Shown here: one piece after another, positions 6,572 through 14,537 of the stretch
Layout: each line of letters begins with the position of its first letter
How positions within the stretch are numbered: position 1 is the first letter of the stretch
Assembly (NCBI GenBank): GCA_958354105.1
Contig: CATWVA010000013.1
Location: 1-52,639, forward strand
DNA: 52,639 bases
Origin: an uncultured Collinsella sp.
GTDB taxonomy: Bacteria > Actinomycetota > Coriobacteriia > Coriobacteriales > Coriobacteriaceae
Reading direction: 5' to 3'
Notes under the pieces: generated by a model
The model's database searches: none
Told to the model about the DNA's origin: nothing
The model's input: only the letters and a program-made list of their open reading frames with translations
Translations under genes and position numbers: made by a program

Positions 6572-7981
6572 TTACTCGCCCAGCAGGCTCTTGGTGATGG
6601 AAGCGGCGGCCTTCTTGCCGGCGCCCATCGCCAGAATGACCGTAGCGGCACCGGTGACGATGTCGCCGCCGGCCCAGATGCGGGGATCGGTGGTCTGGCC
6701 GGTCTCCTCGTCGGCGACGATGTAGCCCCACTTGTTGAGCTCCATCTTGCCGCCGATCTTGGCAGCGAAGGGGTTGGCGTTGGTGCCGATAGCCGAGATC
6801 GCGACGTCGCAGGGGATCTCCTCGATGGCGCCCTCGATGGGCACCGGGCGACGACGACCGGACTCGTCGGGCTCGCCGAGCTCCATCTTCTGGACCTTGA
6901 CGGCGCACACGGAGCCATCCTCGCCAGCGACAAACTCGAGCGGGGAAACGAGCGGCAGAACCTCGACGCCCTCGGCCTTGGCGTGGTGCAGCTCGGCACG
7001 ACGGCAGGGCATCTCGTCCTCGGTACGACGGTAGGCGATGATGGCGTGCTCGGCGCCCAGACGCTTGGCGGTACGGACGGCGTCCATAGCCACGTTGCCG
7101 CCACCAAAGACGACGACGTTCTTGCCGTGCTTGGTGGGGGTGTCGTACTCGGGGAACTTGTTGGCCTTCATCAGGTTCACGCGGGTGAGGTACTCGTTCG
7201 CGAAGAAGACGTTGGGCAGGTTCTCGCCGGGGACGTTGAGGAACTTGGGCAGGCCAGCGCCGGTCGCCACGTAGATGGCGTCGAAGCCCTGCTCGAACAG
7301 CTCCTCGGCCGTGGCCATGTTGCCCACGACGGAGTTGTACTCAAACTTGACGCCCATGTCCTCCAGGCCGTCGATCTCGCGCTTGACGACTGCCTTGGGC
7401 AGACGGAACTCGGGGATGCCGTAGACCAGCACGCCGCCGCCGGTGAAGAAGGCCTCAAAGACGGTAACGTCAAAGCCGTTACGGGCGAGCTCGCCGGCGC
7501 AGGTGATGCCGGACGGGCCGGAGCCGACGACGGCGACCTTCTTGCCGTTCTTGGGGGCCATCTTGGGCGTGGAGGCGAGCTCGGGGCGGTCACCCAGGAA
7601 GCGCTCGAGCTGGCCGATGGCCACGGGCTCGGACTTCTTGCCACGGATGCACTTGCCCTCGCACTGGTTCTCCTGCGGGCAGACGCGGCCGCAGATGGCG
7701 GGAAGCATGGAGTCCTCGCGGATGGTATCGAGAGCGCCGCCGAAGTCCTTCGCGCGGATCTGCTCGATAAAGCGGGGGATGTTGATGTTGACGGGGCAGC
7801 CCTCAACACAGAACGGCTTCTTGCAGTTGAGGCAGCGCTCGGCCTCGGCCAGCGCCATCTCCTCGGTGAAGCCCTTGTCGACGGGGCGGAAGTCGCAGGC
7901 GCGCTCGGCAGCCGGCTCCTCGTTATCGGGGGTGCGGGGCGACTTCATATCGGCAACGAAACGACCGTTAACTAGTGGCAT
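6572..7981 (-). CDS. NfnB-like / GltA-type NAD(P)-linked flavoprotein subunit
   Basis: A 469-residue glutamate-synthase-small-subunit-like flavoprotein. The N-terminal Fe-S domain has CLNCKKPFCVEGCP and a second cluster, CPQENQCEGKC. It is followed by an FAD Rossmann motif, VGSGPSGITCAGELA, and a second nucleotide motif, FGGGNVAMDA. The C-terminal TNANPFAAKI and WAGGDIVTGAATVILAMGAG segments are typical. No glutamate synthase large subunit is nearby. Instead the partner is the FAD/2Fe-2S subunit directly upstream, with a 10-bp overlap. That pairing and the lengths match NfnAB (NADH-dependent reduced ferredoxin:NADP+ oxidoreductase) or the related sulfide dehydrogenase SudAB. NfnB is the more likely reading in a ferredoxin-based anaerobe, but the two cannot be separated by eye. 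Confidence 0.85.
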   Translation of the reverse strand: MPLVNGRFVADMKSPRTPDNEEPAAERACDFRPVDKGFTEEMALAEAERCLNCKKPFCVEGCPVNINIPRFIEQIRAKDFGGALDTIREDSMLPAICGRVCPQENQCEGKCIRGKKSEPVAIGQLERFLGDRPELASTPKMAPKNGKKVAVVGSGPSGITCAGELARNGFDVTVFEAFFTGGGVLVYGIPEFRLPKAVVKREIDGLEDMGVKFEYNSVVGNMATAEELFEQGFDAIYVATGAGLPKFLNVPGENLPNVFFANEYLTRVNLMKANKFPEYDTPTKHGKNVVVFGGGNVAMDAVRTAKRLGAEHAIIAYRRTEDEMPCRRAELHHAKAEGVEVLPLVSPLEFVAGEDGSVCAVKVQKMELGEPDESGRRRPVPIEGAIEEIPCDVAISAIGTNANPFAAKIGGKMELNKWGYIVADEETGQTTDPRIWAGGDIVTGAATVILAMGAGKKAAASITKSLLGE

Positions 7982-8811
7982 GCGCAGCTCTTTTCCTCAT
8001 AGGCCTTGAGGGACTCGCCCTCTTCGGAACGGTAAGCGGCCTGGCGGGCACGAAGGTCATCCCAGTCGACCAGGGTGGCATCGAAGTCGGGGCCGTCGAC
8101 GCAAGCGAACTTGGTCACGCCGCCCACCTCGACGCGGCAGCAGCCGCACATGCCGGTGCCGTCAACCATGATGGGGTTGAGGGACGCGGTGATGGGGGTG
8201 TCGTACTTCTGGGCGGTGAGGGTCGAGAACTTCATCATCGGAACGGGGCCGACGCAGAAGACCTGGCTCACGGCCTTGTCCTGCAGCAGGCGCTCCAGCG
8301 GAGCGGTGACAACGCCCTGCTCGCCGTAGGAGCCATCGTCAGTGGTGATGTGGATGTGGTCCTCGTCGAGGAGCTCGCGGAACTGGTCCTCCATGAGCAG
8401 GAGGTCCTTGGTGCGGGCGCCCATGATGGCGTGAACTTCGTGACCGGTCTCGACCAGGTGCTTGGCGACCGGGAAGGCAATTGCCAGGCCGACGCCGCCG
8501 CCAATGACGGCGCAGGGGCCCTCGGCCATCTCGGTGGGAACGCCCAGCGGGCCCACGACGTCGCGCAGCGACTCGCCGGCCTCGTAGGTGGAAAGCATTT
8601 CGGTGGTCTTGCCGATCACCATGAAGATGAACTCGACCCAGCCCTCGTCACCGTTCCAGCCGGCCAGGGTAAACGGGACACGCTCGCCCGTCTCGTTGGC
8701 GCGAACCATGAGGAACTGTCCAGCGTGCGCATGCTTGGCGATTGCGGGCGCCTCGATGCGGAACTTGAACACCTTCTCCGAGAACTGCGTCTTCTCCAGG
8801 ATCTTATACAT
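7972..8811 (-). CDS. NfnA-like FAD/[2Fe-2S] NAD-binding subunit
   Basis: A 279-residue protein of the dihydroorotate-dehydrogenase electron-transfer-subunit / ferredoxin-NADP reductase-like family. The flavin domain (GQFLMVRANETGERVPFTLAG) is followed by an NAD-binding part (AVIGGGVGLAIAFPVAK), and near the C-terminus by a [2Fe-2S] cysteine cluster in GTGMCGCCRVEVGG plus KFACVDGPDFD. It overlaps the start of NfnB by 10 bp, indicating translational coupling. In characterised NfnAB this subunit oxidises NADH while the partner handles ferredoxin and NADP. A short Cys-rich tail (SCACH) ends the protein. Confidence 0.85.
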   Translation of the reverse strand: MYKILEKTQFSEKVFKFRIEAPAIAKHAHAGQFLMVRANETGERVPFTLAGWNGDEGWVEFIFMVIGKTTEMLSTYEAGESLRDVVGPLGVPTEMAEGPCAVIGGGVGLAIAFPVAKHLVETGHEVHAIMGARTKDLLLMEDQFRELLDEDHIHITTDDGSYGEQGVVTAPLERLLQDKAVSQVFCVGPVPMMKFSTLTAQKYDTPITASLNPIMVDGTGMCGCCRVEVGGVTKFACVDGPDFDATLVDWDDLRARQAAYRSEEGESLKAYEEKSCACH

Positions 8812-8916
8812 AGAACCCCTCTCTTGTTAGGGCGGCCGAACCGTGCCTCCACGGAAATGGACGGCAGCCCGAGTAAAACCGTACGCGCACAGGCGTTGTG
8901 CAGACATACGGTGCAA

Positions 8917-8922
8917 ATTATA
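8917..8922 (-). promoter_or_regulatory. Consensus -10 element upstream of nfnA
   Basis: Reading the minus strand, a perfect TATAAT lies about 105 bp before the NfnA start. No convincing -35 hexamer is found 16-18 bp upstream, so this is a partial promoter call. Confidence 0.4.
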
Positions 8923-8996
8923 CCCTCATGGACATGCCGTTTACGTGTGTCTTCGGCGGTTGGGAAAAGGGCTTATCCACTTCGACCTACCAAATA

Positions 8997-9172
8997 GGGA
9001 TAGGTTTATTTTGGTCGGTTTTATCAGGCAAAACGGCAAAGGGGGCCGGCCTCGGGTTGTGATGAGGCCGGCCCCCTTTGGGGTGTTATGCGTGTATGGC
9101 GGCGCGGGGTTTATTGCGATGCGGCCACCGGGGCGTTTCCGCAGATAAAACCTGCCAAAATAAACCTGTCCC
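8997..9172. repeat. Composite inverted-repeat element between nfn and pth
   Basis: Outer arms 8997-9025 and 9144-9172 match at 26 of 29 positions and contain AGGTTTATTTTGG. The right arm ends in CCTGTCCC, the signature of the GGGGACAG family. The interior holds the strong hairpin listed separately at 9038-9079. It fills the gap between the divergently placed nfn promoter and the pth 3' end. Confidence 0.7.
9038..9079. terminator. Strong 16-bp GC hairpin
   Basis: AAAGGGGGCCGGCCTC and its exact complement GAGGCCGGCCCCCTTT enclose a 10-nt loop. A-runs and T-runs at both ends would allow it to act in either direction. It lies about 107 bp past the pth stop on the minus strand. Confidence 0.65.
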
Positions 9173-9185
9173 TAAACGGTAAGTT

Positions 9186-9815
9186 TTAGTGCTTGCCGTT
9201 GGCGGAGGCGGCGCCGTTGACGTGGTCGCGGGCATAGATCACGCCGTGCACGATGGCCAGGCCGGCGGCGTCGGCGGCGCGGGCGCAGGTGTCCTGGAAG
9301 TCATCGGCCTCGCGGGCGCGCAGCTGTTTGAGCACATAGTCTGCCACGGCCATCTTGCCGGGAGGGTTGCCGATGCCGGTGCGGATACGGCTAAAGTCGC
9401 GGCTGCCCATCTTGTCGATGATGGAGCGCAGGCCGTTGTGGCCGGCGTGGCCACCGCCCACCTTGACGCGCACGTCACCGGCGGGGATGTCGAGCTCGTC
9501 GTGAATCACGAGTAGCTCCTCGGCCTTGATCTTGTACTCGCGGCAGAGCTTGGAGATGGGGCCACCCGAGGTATTCATATACGACTGCGGCTTGACCAGC
9601 ACGATCTGGCGCTTGCCACCCTCTTCCTCGGGATCGTTGATGTTGATGAGTGCGACCTCGGCGCCGGCCTGGTTTTTCCAGTACGTGACACCGGCCTGAC
9701 GGGCCAGCTCATCGATCGCCTTAAAGCCGGCGTTGTGGCGGGTCTCGGCATATTCCTCACCCGGGTTGCCAAGCCCGGCAACCATGCGAATCTTAAGCGG
9801 CTGTGCAGCTGCCAT
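9186..9815 (-). CDS. pth: Peptidyl-tRNA hydrolase
   Basis: A 209-residue enzyme that releases tRNA from drop-off peptidyl-tRNA. The diagnostic N-terminal motif GLGNPGEEYAETRHNAGF contains the catalytic histidine. The second signature HDELDIPAGDVRVKVGGGHAGHNGLRS contains the catalytic aspartate, and GIGNPPGKMAVADYVL follows. The inner ATG at 9815 is chosen because AAAGG lies about 6 nt upstream of it, while an ATG at 9821 directly abuts the same Shine-Dalgarno. Elsewhere pth often lies close to glmU and prs; here those genes follow only after an inserted nuclease-like gene flanked by repeats. Confidence 0.95.
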   Translation of the reverse strand: MAAAQPLKIRMVAGLGNPGEEYAETRHNAGFKAIDELARQAGVTYWKNQAGAEVALININDPEEEGGKRQIVLVKPQSYMNTSGGPISKLCREYKIKAEELLVIHDELDIPAGDVRVKVGGGHAGHNGLRSIIDKMGSRDFSRIRTGIGNPPGKMAVADYVLKQLRAREADDFQDTCARAADAAGLAIVHGVIYARDHVNGAASANGKH

Positions 9816-9929
9816 ATTCATCCTTTCGTTGATTTGTCGCCTGCTATGGTGAGCGACCCTGTTGCCGCTGTCAAATGGAGGGTAATTGAGGGCGTTTGGG
9901 GGCGTTTGGACGGCCGTCGAAATCCGAGG

Positions 9930-10133
9930 TGGACAGTTAGTTCAGATACGTATAAGTTCTGAGGACTCGAATTACTCAATTCAATGCCGATACGTTGTTT
10001 TGGAGCTTTAGTTAGTCCATATGGCGCTGTTTTGAAGTCTACCCTGCCTTCAAATAGGGCGAATGGTATAGAGATAGCTGCAAAACAGTCTAATTCAATG
10101 CGTCCATTTATACGTATTTGAACTAACTGCCCA
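9930..10133. mobile_element. Inverted-repeat element 1 (MITE-like, 204 bp)
   Basis: Terminal inverted repeats of 26 bp lie at 9930-9955 and 10108-10133. The left one contains CAGTTAGTTCAGATACGTAT; the right one is its complement with two changes. The same termini border elements of 203 bp at 11458 and 42063, but the interiors are not evidently related. It lies 34 bp beyond the 3' end of the nuclease-like gene. No transposase is encoded. The rest of the 9816-10166 gap shows nothing else clear. Confidence 0.75.
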
Positions 10134-10166
10134 GCCCTGCTCGACGGCGCACGGGTGATTCGCCGT

Positions 10167-11294
10167 TTAGACCGGCGCGAGGCCGGTTCCGGCCCGCAGA
10201 GCGTTGAGCCAAGCGGCCTGTCGCTTGCGATAGCCCTTGATACGGTACCGGAATCGGACTCCTGCGAGTCGATGCATCGTTTGGGCGAAGGCTTCGAGTG
10301 CAACAAGGTCTTTCATTTGGTCGCGATTGATAACCAGGACGTGGATGCCCATGGCCTTGAGGCCATTATTTCGATTGCCATCGTGGATGCGAGCGTTTTG
10401 AAGCTCATGCCCAATTCCGTTGTATTCGTTGTCGACTCCGGCTGCCGGGCAATATAGGTCGCAGATGGCATAGGGGATGCCCGAGGACATGTTGACCGCA
10501 AGAGTATCGAAGTCGATTCGATGGTTGAGTTGCAGGCCTCCCATGGGCAGGCTGCAACATCCGAATCCGCCAAAGCGCATGGGCGCTCCGAGAACGGCAA
10601 ACATTAGGGATTCGGCTGGGGATGCGGATCCAGCCCGGGCGAGTTTGACTGCCGTGCGAAACGAGGCGTATGAGCTACTTTTGGCGAACCGTGCGACCGC
10701 CTCGAGCTCTTCGATGGTCGTGGCGGGCTTGCATTTGTAGTGCGCCTGTTCATAGCGGGTTTCGTTCTGTTGTTCGGCCGCTGACTGGTTGCCCAGGCAA
10801 TCAAGATCGCCCGTCGCTTCGTAGCCATCGCCCTTGGGCCAGATGTCGTCATGGGCAATGGGGTATGTTGCCCCGGGAGGAAGGGAGTAAGTTCCGACCA
10901 GTTCCATGAGAAGCATCAAGGTTTTGGCGACTGATTCATTTTTAGAACAAAGCATGGCTGTCATGGCAGGAGACGTTGCGTAGATGTCGGCCTCGACGTG
11001 CATAATTGCACCTTCAGGAAGCGGAGCGGAGAGAATATGCTGAAGAAGTCGCTTGTCGGGGCGTCGGTTGCCTTCGTTTGAAACGAGAAGATCGAGCAGC
11101 TCGGAATCATCTTCATTCCAGGCGTCGAGTATCGAAAGTGCGCCAAAGTCTATCGCGTCATTATTGGGAATGCAGCTAGCCAAGGCCTGTGCTTGCTGTT
11201 CACTATCAATGGAGCTCCAGGGTAGGGCAGAGTACGCCCGTCGTGCGCGACGAATTGCGCGGAGGGCGGAGAAATGTGAAATCACGGTCGTCAT
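10167..11294 (-). CDS. Protein with C-terminal PD-(D/E)XK-like (DUF559/Vsr-type) domain
   Basis: A 375-residue protein not named with confidence. The N-terminal half shows no clear family. Residues 205-240 (RTAVKLARAGSASPAESLMF) resemble the linker that precedes nuclease-like domains in AbiEi-associated proteins. Residues 275-325 read as a degenerate PD-(D/E)XK core: D279 in ICDLYCP, E290 in NEYNG, H296, D305 and R308, and a GIHVLVI strand. By analogy it could be a defence or toxin-antitoxin protein, but no partner gene is adjacent. Codon use is visibly less GC-biased than in pth and prs. The gene separates pth from prs and is bracketed by two elements with identical termini (9930 and 11458), which suggests acquisition. 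Nuclease activity is unproven because the E-Y-N-G variant replaces the usual E-Y-D-G. Confidence 0.7.
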   Translation of the reverse strand: MTTVISHFSALRAIRRARRAYSALPWSSIDSEQQAQALASCIPNNDAIDFGALSILDAWNEDDSELLDLLVSNEGNRRPDKRLLQHILSAPLPEGAIMHVEADIYATSPAMTAMLCSKNESVAKTLMLLMELVGTYSLPPGATYPIAHDDIWPKGDGYEATGDLDCLGNQSAAEQQNETRYEQAHYKCKPATTIEELEAVARFAKSSSYASFRTAVKLARAGSASPAESLMFAVLGAPMRFGGFGCCSLPMGGLQLNHRIDFDTLAVNMSSGIPYAICDLYCPAAGVDNEYNGIGHELQNARIHDGNRNNGLKAMGIHVLVINRDQMKDLVALEAFAQTMHRLAGVRFRYRIKGYRKRQAAWLNALRAGTGLAPV

Positions 11295-11457
11295 AGCTAT
11301 AACGTACTAAGTTGGCGGCAGAATGCGACCGCCATACCGTTCTTTTCGCTCAGCGGGGTGCTGGGCGCCATGAACGGCCGGGTGTTAGGAAATCGGTGGA
11401 ATCGGTTGAGGGGATTGCAGGAAATTGAGCTCTGCCGAGAAGGTTGACGATGGCTAC

Positions 11458-11660
11458 TGGACAGTTAGTTCAGATACGTATAAGGCGGCGGGCGTTCGAG
11501 GTGTTTCTAAGGGCCTTTGAGGGCGATTTGAGGGTAAATATGCGGAGGTTGTACTCGAAAACGATGAGCTTTGGGCGGCATGGCATCCGCCGGGGAGCTC
11601 AGAAGGCTCCGAGCGGCCCTTTGGGGCTTTAAAAAAATACGTATCTGAACTAATTGTCCA
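11458..11660. mobile_element. Inverted-repeat element 2 (MITE-like, 203 bp)
   Basis: The left terminus 11458-11483 is identical to that of element 1. The right terminus 11635-11660 contains ATACGTATCTGAACTAATTG. It lies about 160 bp upstream of the nuclease-like gene start, so elements 1 and 2 bracket that gene. The interior is GC-rich and contains no recognisable coding signal. The part of the 11295-11746 gap outside the element and the prs terminator shows nothing clear. Confidence 0.75.
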
Positions 11661-11683
11661 GGGAAGGTTGGCGAGGGATAGAA

Positions 11684-11713
11684 AAAGGGTCGGAAGCGAG
11701 CTTCCGACCCTTT
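11684..11713 (-). terminator. Terminator of prs
   Basis: AAAGGGTCGGAAGC and its perfect complement GCTTCCGACCCTTT enclose a 2-nt centre. On the minus strand the hairpin ends in a T-run (CCCTTTTTC). It lies about 33 bp past the prs stop. Confidence 0.8.
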
Positions 11714-11746
11714 AAAAGCATCAAAGATGATGCGATGCGCGGCAGA

Positions 11747-12733
11747 CTACAGCGCGAAGTCGCCGCCGACGAGCGTGGAGACGGGCTCCTCGTGGTAAAC
11801 GGCGGAAATGGCCTGGGCGAACTCCTCGGCGACCGAGATGGTCTTGATCTTGCCGCCGACCTCGACGGGAATGGCGTCGGTGACGACGCACTCGACGATG
11901 GGGGCGTCGTTCAGACGCTCGATGGCAGGACCGGAGAAGATGCCGTGGGTGGCGCAGACGTAGATGTCGCCGGCGCCCATAGCCTTGAGCTCCTTGACGT
12001 TGGCGCACAGGGTGCCAGCGGTGTCGATCATGTCGTCGTTGATGATGCAGGTCTTGCCCTTGATGTCACCGATGATGCCCATGACCTCGGCGGCGTTGTG
12101 GCGCGGACGGCCCTTGTGGGCGATGGCCAGGTCGCAGCCGAGCATGTCGGACAGCTTCTTGGCGGCCTTGGCGCGACCCACGTCGGGGGAGACGACAACC
12201 AGGTTGTCGGTGTCGAAGTGCATGTCGTTGTAGTACTGGCCAAACAGCGGCAGTGCGGACAGGTGGTTAACCGGGATATCGAAGAAGCCCTGGATCTGGC
12301 CTTGGTGCAGGTCGAGGGTGATGATGCGGTTGACGCCGGCGCGCTCGAGCAGGTTGGCGACGAGGCGGGCGGTGATGGGCTCGCGCGGGCCGGCCTTGCG
12401 GTCCTGGCGGGCATAGCCGTAGTGGGTGATAACGGCGGTGATGGAGCGGGCGGATGCGCGCTTGGCAGCGTCGGTGGCGATGAGCAGCTCCATGAGCATG
12501 TCGTTGACGTTGCCGCCGGCCACGGACTGAATCAGGAAGACGTCGGCGCCGCGGACGGTCTCGTCGTAGCGGGCGTAAATCTCACCATTGGCGAACTGCT
12601 TTAGCGTAAGGCCCGAAAGCTCGACCCCAAGGTACTCAGCAATCTTCTGAGCGAGGGGACGGTTGGAGGAACCGGAATACACGCGGATGGACTTGCGCAT
12701 ATTCTCCGACTTCTCGGGATCATTAATCGGCAT
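11747..12733 (-). CDS. prs: Ribose-phosphate pyrophosphokinase
   Basis: A 328-residue enzyme making PRPP from ribose 5-phosphate and ATP, for nucleotide, His, Trp and NAD synthesis. Diagnostic segments are VYSGSSNRPLAQKIAEYLG, FANGEIYARYDETVRG, the metal and ATP-binding region DLHQGQIQGFFDIPVNHLSA, VVSPDVGRAKAAKKL and the PRPP loop NDDMIDTAGTLC. The start has AAGGAG 7 nt upstream. Downstream of glmU on the same strand, matching the common glmU-prs order; a hairpin lies between them, so they may be separately terminated. Confidence 0.96.
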   Translation of the reverse strand: MPINDPEKSENMRKSIRVYSGSSNRPLAQKIAEYLGVELSGLTLKQFANGEIYARYDETVRGADVFLIQSVAGGNVNDMLMELLIATDAAKRASARSITAVITHYGYARQDRKAGPREPITARLVANLLERAGVNRIITLDLHQGQIQGFFDIPVNHLSALPLFGQYYNDMHFDTDNLVVVSPDVGRAKAAKKLSDMLGCDLAIAHKGRPRHNAAEVMGIIGDIKGKTCIINDDMIDTAGTLCANVKELKAMGAGDIYVCATHGIFSGPAIERLNDAPIVECVVTDAIPVEVGGKIKTISVAEEFAQAISAVYHEEPVSTLVGGDFAL

Positions 12734-12879
12734 TACCCTTCTCCTTTATACATCGAATGCCATATAGATGCCTTGTTGCATTGTAACCGCGCGGCGGAGT
12801 TTATCGGGTCCTGATAACGTCTTTACCGCCAACGGACACGAACCGACCACTCATCCGGTTGCGCAGGTCACGATAGAAA

Positions 12880-12908
12880 AAGGAGCCGCCCCCATGGAGC
12901 AGCTCCTT
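12880..12908 (-). terminator. Terminator of glmU
   Basis: On the minus strand AAGGAGC pairs with GCTCCTT around a 15-nt loop and is followed by TTTTTC. It lies 18 bp past the glmU stop codon. Confidence 0.7.
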
Positions 12909-12925
12909 AGATGCTTGGTAAAACG

Positions 12926-14338
12926 TTATACCTCGTCGTCCTCGTGCAGACGGCGGCGATAATCGGCGGCCCAGCCCTCAATATTTACCTGACGGGCACG
13001 ACCCAGACCAAGTGCGTCGGCCGGGACCGGCTCGGTGATGACGGAGCCGGCGGCCACGAGTGCGCCGTCGCCGATCTGGGCGGGTGCGACCATCATGGTG
13101 TCGGAGCCAATGAAGGCGTCCTTGCCGATGACGGTCTTGTGCTTGTGCACGCCGTCGTAGTTGCAGGTGATGGAGCCCGCGCCCACGTTGACGCCGGAGC
13201 CCATGGTGGTGTCGCCGATGTAGGACAGGTGGGGCACCTTGGAACCCTCGCCGATCGTGGACTTCTTGATCTCCACGTGCGTGCCGGCCTTGGATCCGTC
13301 GAGCATGTGGGTGCCCGGGCGCAGGTAGGCGCGCGGGCCGCAGTCGACGCCGTTCTCGATGACGGCCTCGATGGCGATGGTCTCATCGATGGTGCAGCCG
13401 CTGCCGACGGTGGTGTCGGTGAGACGGCTGTTGGGGCCGAGCTGGCACTCCTCGCCCACGGTGACGTGGCCGATCAGGTGCGTCTGCGGCCACACGACGG
13501 TGTCGCGGCCGATGACAGCATCGGGGCCGATCCAGGCCTGCGTGGGGTCGATGAAGGTAACGCCCTCGGCCATCCAGTGCTCGTTGATGCGGTCGCGCGC
13601 GATGGCGGTAAGCTGCGCGAGCTGGATGCGGCTGTTGACGCCCAAGCCGTCGCGGTAGTCGTCACAGTGGAAGATGGAGACCGCCTGGCCGTGACCCTTG
13701 AGAATTTCGAGGATGTCGGGCAGGTAGTACTCGGACTGCGCGTTGTCGTTGCCGATCTCGTTAATGTGGGCGGCGAGTTGCGCGCCGTCAAAGGCGTAGC
13801 AGCCGGCGTTGCACTCGAGCAGCGTGGCGGCCTGCTCGGGCGTGCAGTCCTTCTGCTCGATGATGCGCTCGATCTGACCATCGGCGCCCAGCTTGATGCG
13901 GCCGTAGCCGAAAGGATCGGGCGGGGTCATGGTCATGACGGTGCAGGCGAGCTCGCCGGTGGCGACGGTTTGCGCGAACTTGGCGACGGTGTCGGCGGTG
14001 ATGAGCGGCAGGTCGCCGTTGAGCACCACGACGGGGCCTTGCGTGATGCCACAGGCCTCGAGTGCGACCTTCACGGCGTGACCGGTGCCCAGACGCTCGG
14101 TCTGCTCGACGCACTCGACCTTGGTGGCGCTGTTGGCGTAGGCGCCGTCGATGAGGGCGCGCATCTCGTCGGCGTGGCTGCCGATGACAACCACGACGCG
14201 GCTGCAGCCGGCCTTGATGGTAGCGTCGACGATCCACTGGACCATGGGCTTACCCAGGATCTTGTGCGAAACCTTGCAGTGGTTCGACTTCATGCGGGTG
14301 CCCTCGCCGGCAGCGAGGATAATTGCGGTTGCGTCCAT
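12926..14338 (-). CDS. glmU: Bifunctional UDP-GlcNAc pyrophosphorylase / glucosamine-1-P acetyltransferase
   Basis: A 470-residue enzyme supplying UDP-GlcNAc for peptidoglycan. The N-terminal uridyltransferase domain starts IILAAGEGTRMKSNHCKVSH and has VLNGDLPLIT. The C-terminal left-handed beta-helix acetyltransferase domain has the hexapeptide periodicity (IGPDAVIGRDTVVWP), RPGTHMLDGSKAGTHVEIKK, the catalytic-His region VPHLSYIGD and NVGAGSITCNYDG. The ATG at 14338 is used because AGGAGA is 6 nt upstream and the family motif begins at residue 6; the longer reading frame to 14548 would add about 70 atypical residues. Confidence 0.96.
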   Translation of the reverse strand: MDATAIILAAGEGTRMKSNHCKVSHKILGKPMVQWIVDATIKAGCSRVVVVIGSHADEMRALIDGAYANSATKVECVEQTERLGTGHAVKVALEACGITQGPVVVLNGDLPLITADTVAKFAQTVATGELACTVMTMTPPDPFGYGRIKLGADGQIERIIEQKDCTPEQAATLLECNAGCYAFDGAQLAAHINEIGNDNAQSEYYLPDILEILKGHGQAVSIFHCDDYRDGLGVNSRIQLAQLTAIARDRINEHWMAEGVTFIDPTQAWIGPDAVIGRDTVVWPQTHLIGHVTVGEECQLGPNSRLTDTTVGSGCTIDETIAIEAVIENGVDCGPRAYLRPGTHMLDGSKAGTHVEIKKSTIGEGSKVPHLSYIGDTTMGSGVNVGAGSITCNYDGVHKHKTVIGKDAFIGSDTMMVAPAQIGDGALVAAGSVITEPVPADALGLGRARQVNIEGWAADYRRRLHEDDEV

Positions 14339-14537
14339 GTGATCTCCTGTTACGTTATAGAGACGTGTGTTTGGAAACGATACACGGCGCAATATGATAC
14401 CGCAGGCATATGACGAGCGCGTAACGATTGGTTTGCGGCGGTTGAGGCTTGCGCCGCCGGCGTGGCGTTTGCACTGCTTGCGTGCGGCGTTGGCGGTGCT
14501 GCGGAGCTGTTGTTTGAGCGAGGGGACGGGGGTGCCC

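Noticed and set aside
6572..7981. Glutamate synthase small subunit acting with GltB
   Set aside because: No GltB large subunit is adjacent, and the gene overlaps an NfnA/SudB-like FAD/2Fe-2S subunit gene. It remains possible if GltB is elsewhere.
9818..10306. Minus-strand frame overlapping the end of the nuclease-like gene and element 1
   Set aside because: It runs through the inverted-repeat element, overlaps a better-supported gene in another frame and has no recognisable domain.
12911..14413. 500-residue plus-strand frame opposite glmU
   Set aside because: It is the mirror of the glmU coding sequence. GlmU has all its active-site motifs on the minus strand.
14367..14537. N-terminal extension of the ECF T component
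   Set aside because: The extra 57 residues are Arg/Cys/Leu-rich, lack membrane topology typical for the family and would begin without a ribosome-binding site.
14339..14537. Vitamin riboswitch upstream of the ECF operon
   Set aside because: I searched by eye for cobalamin, TPP, FMN and folate (THF) box motifs and did not recognise any.
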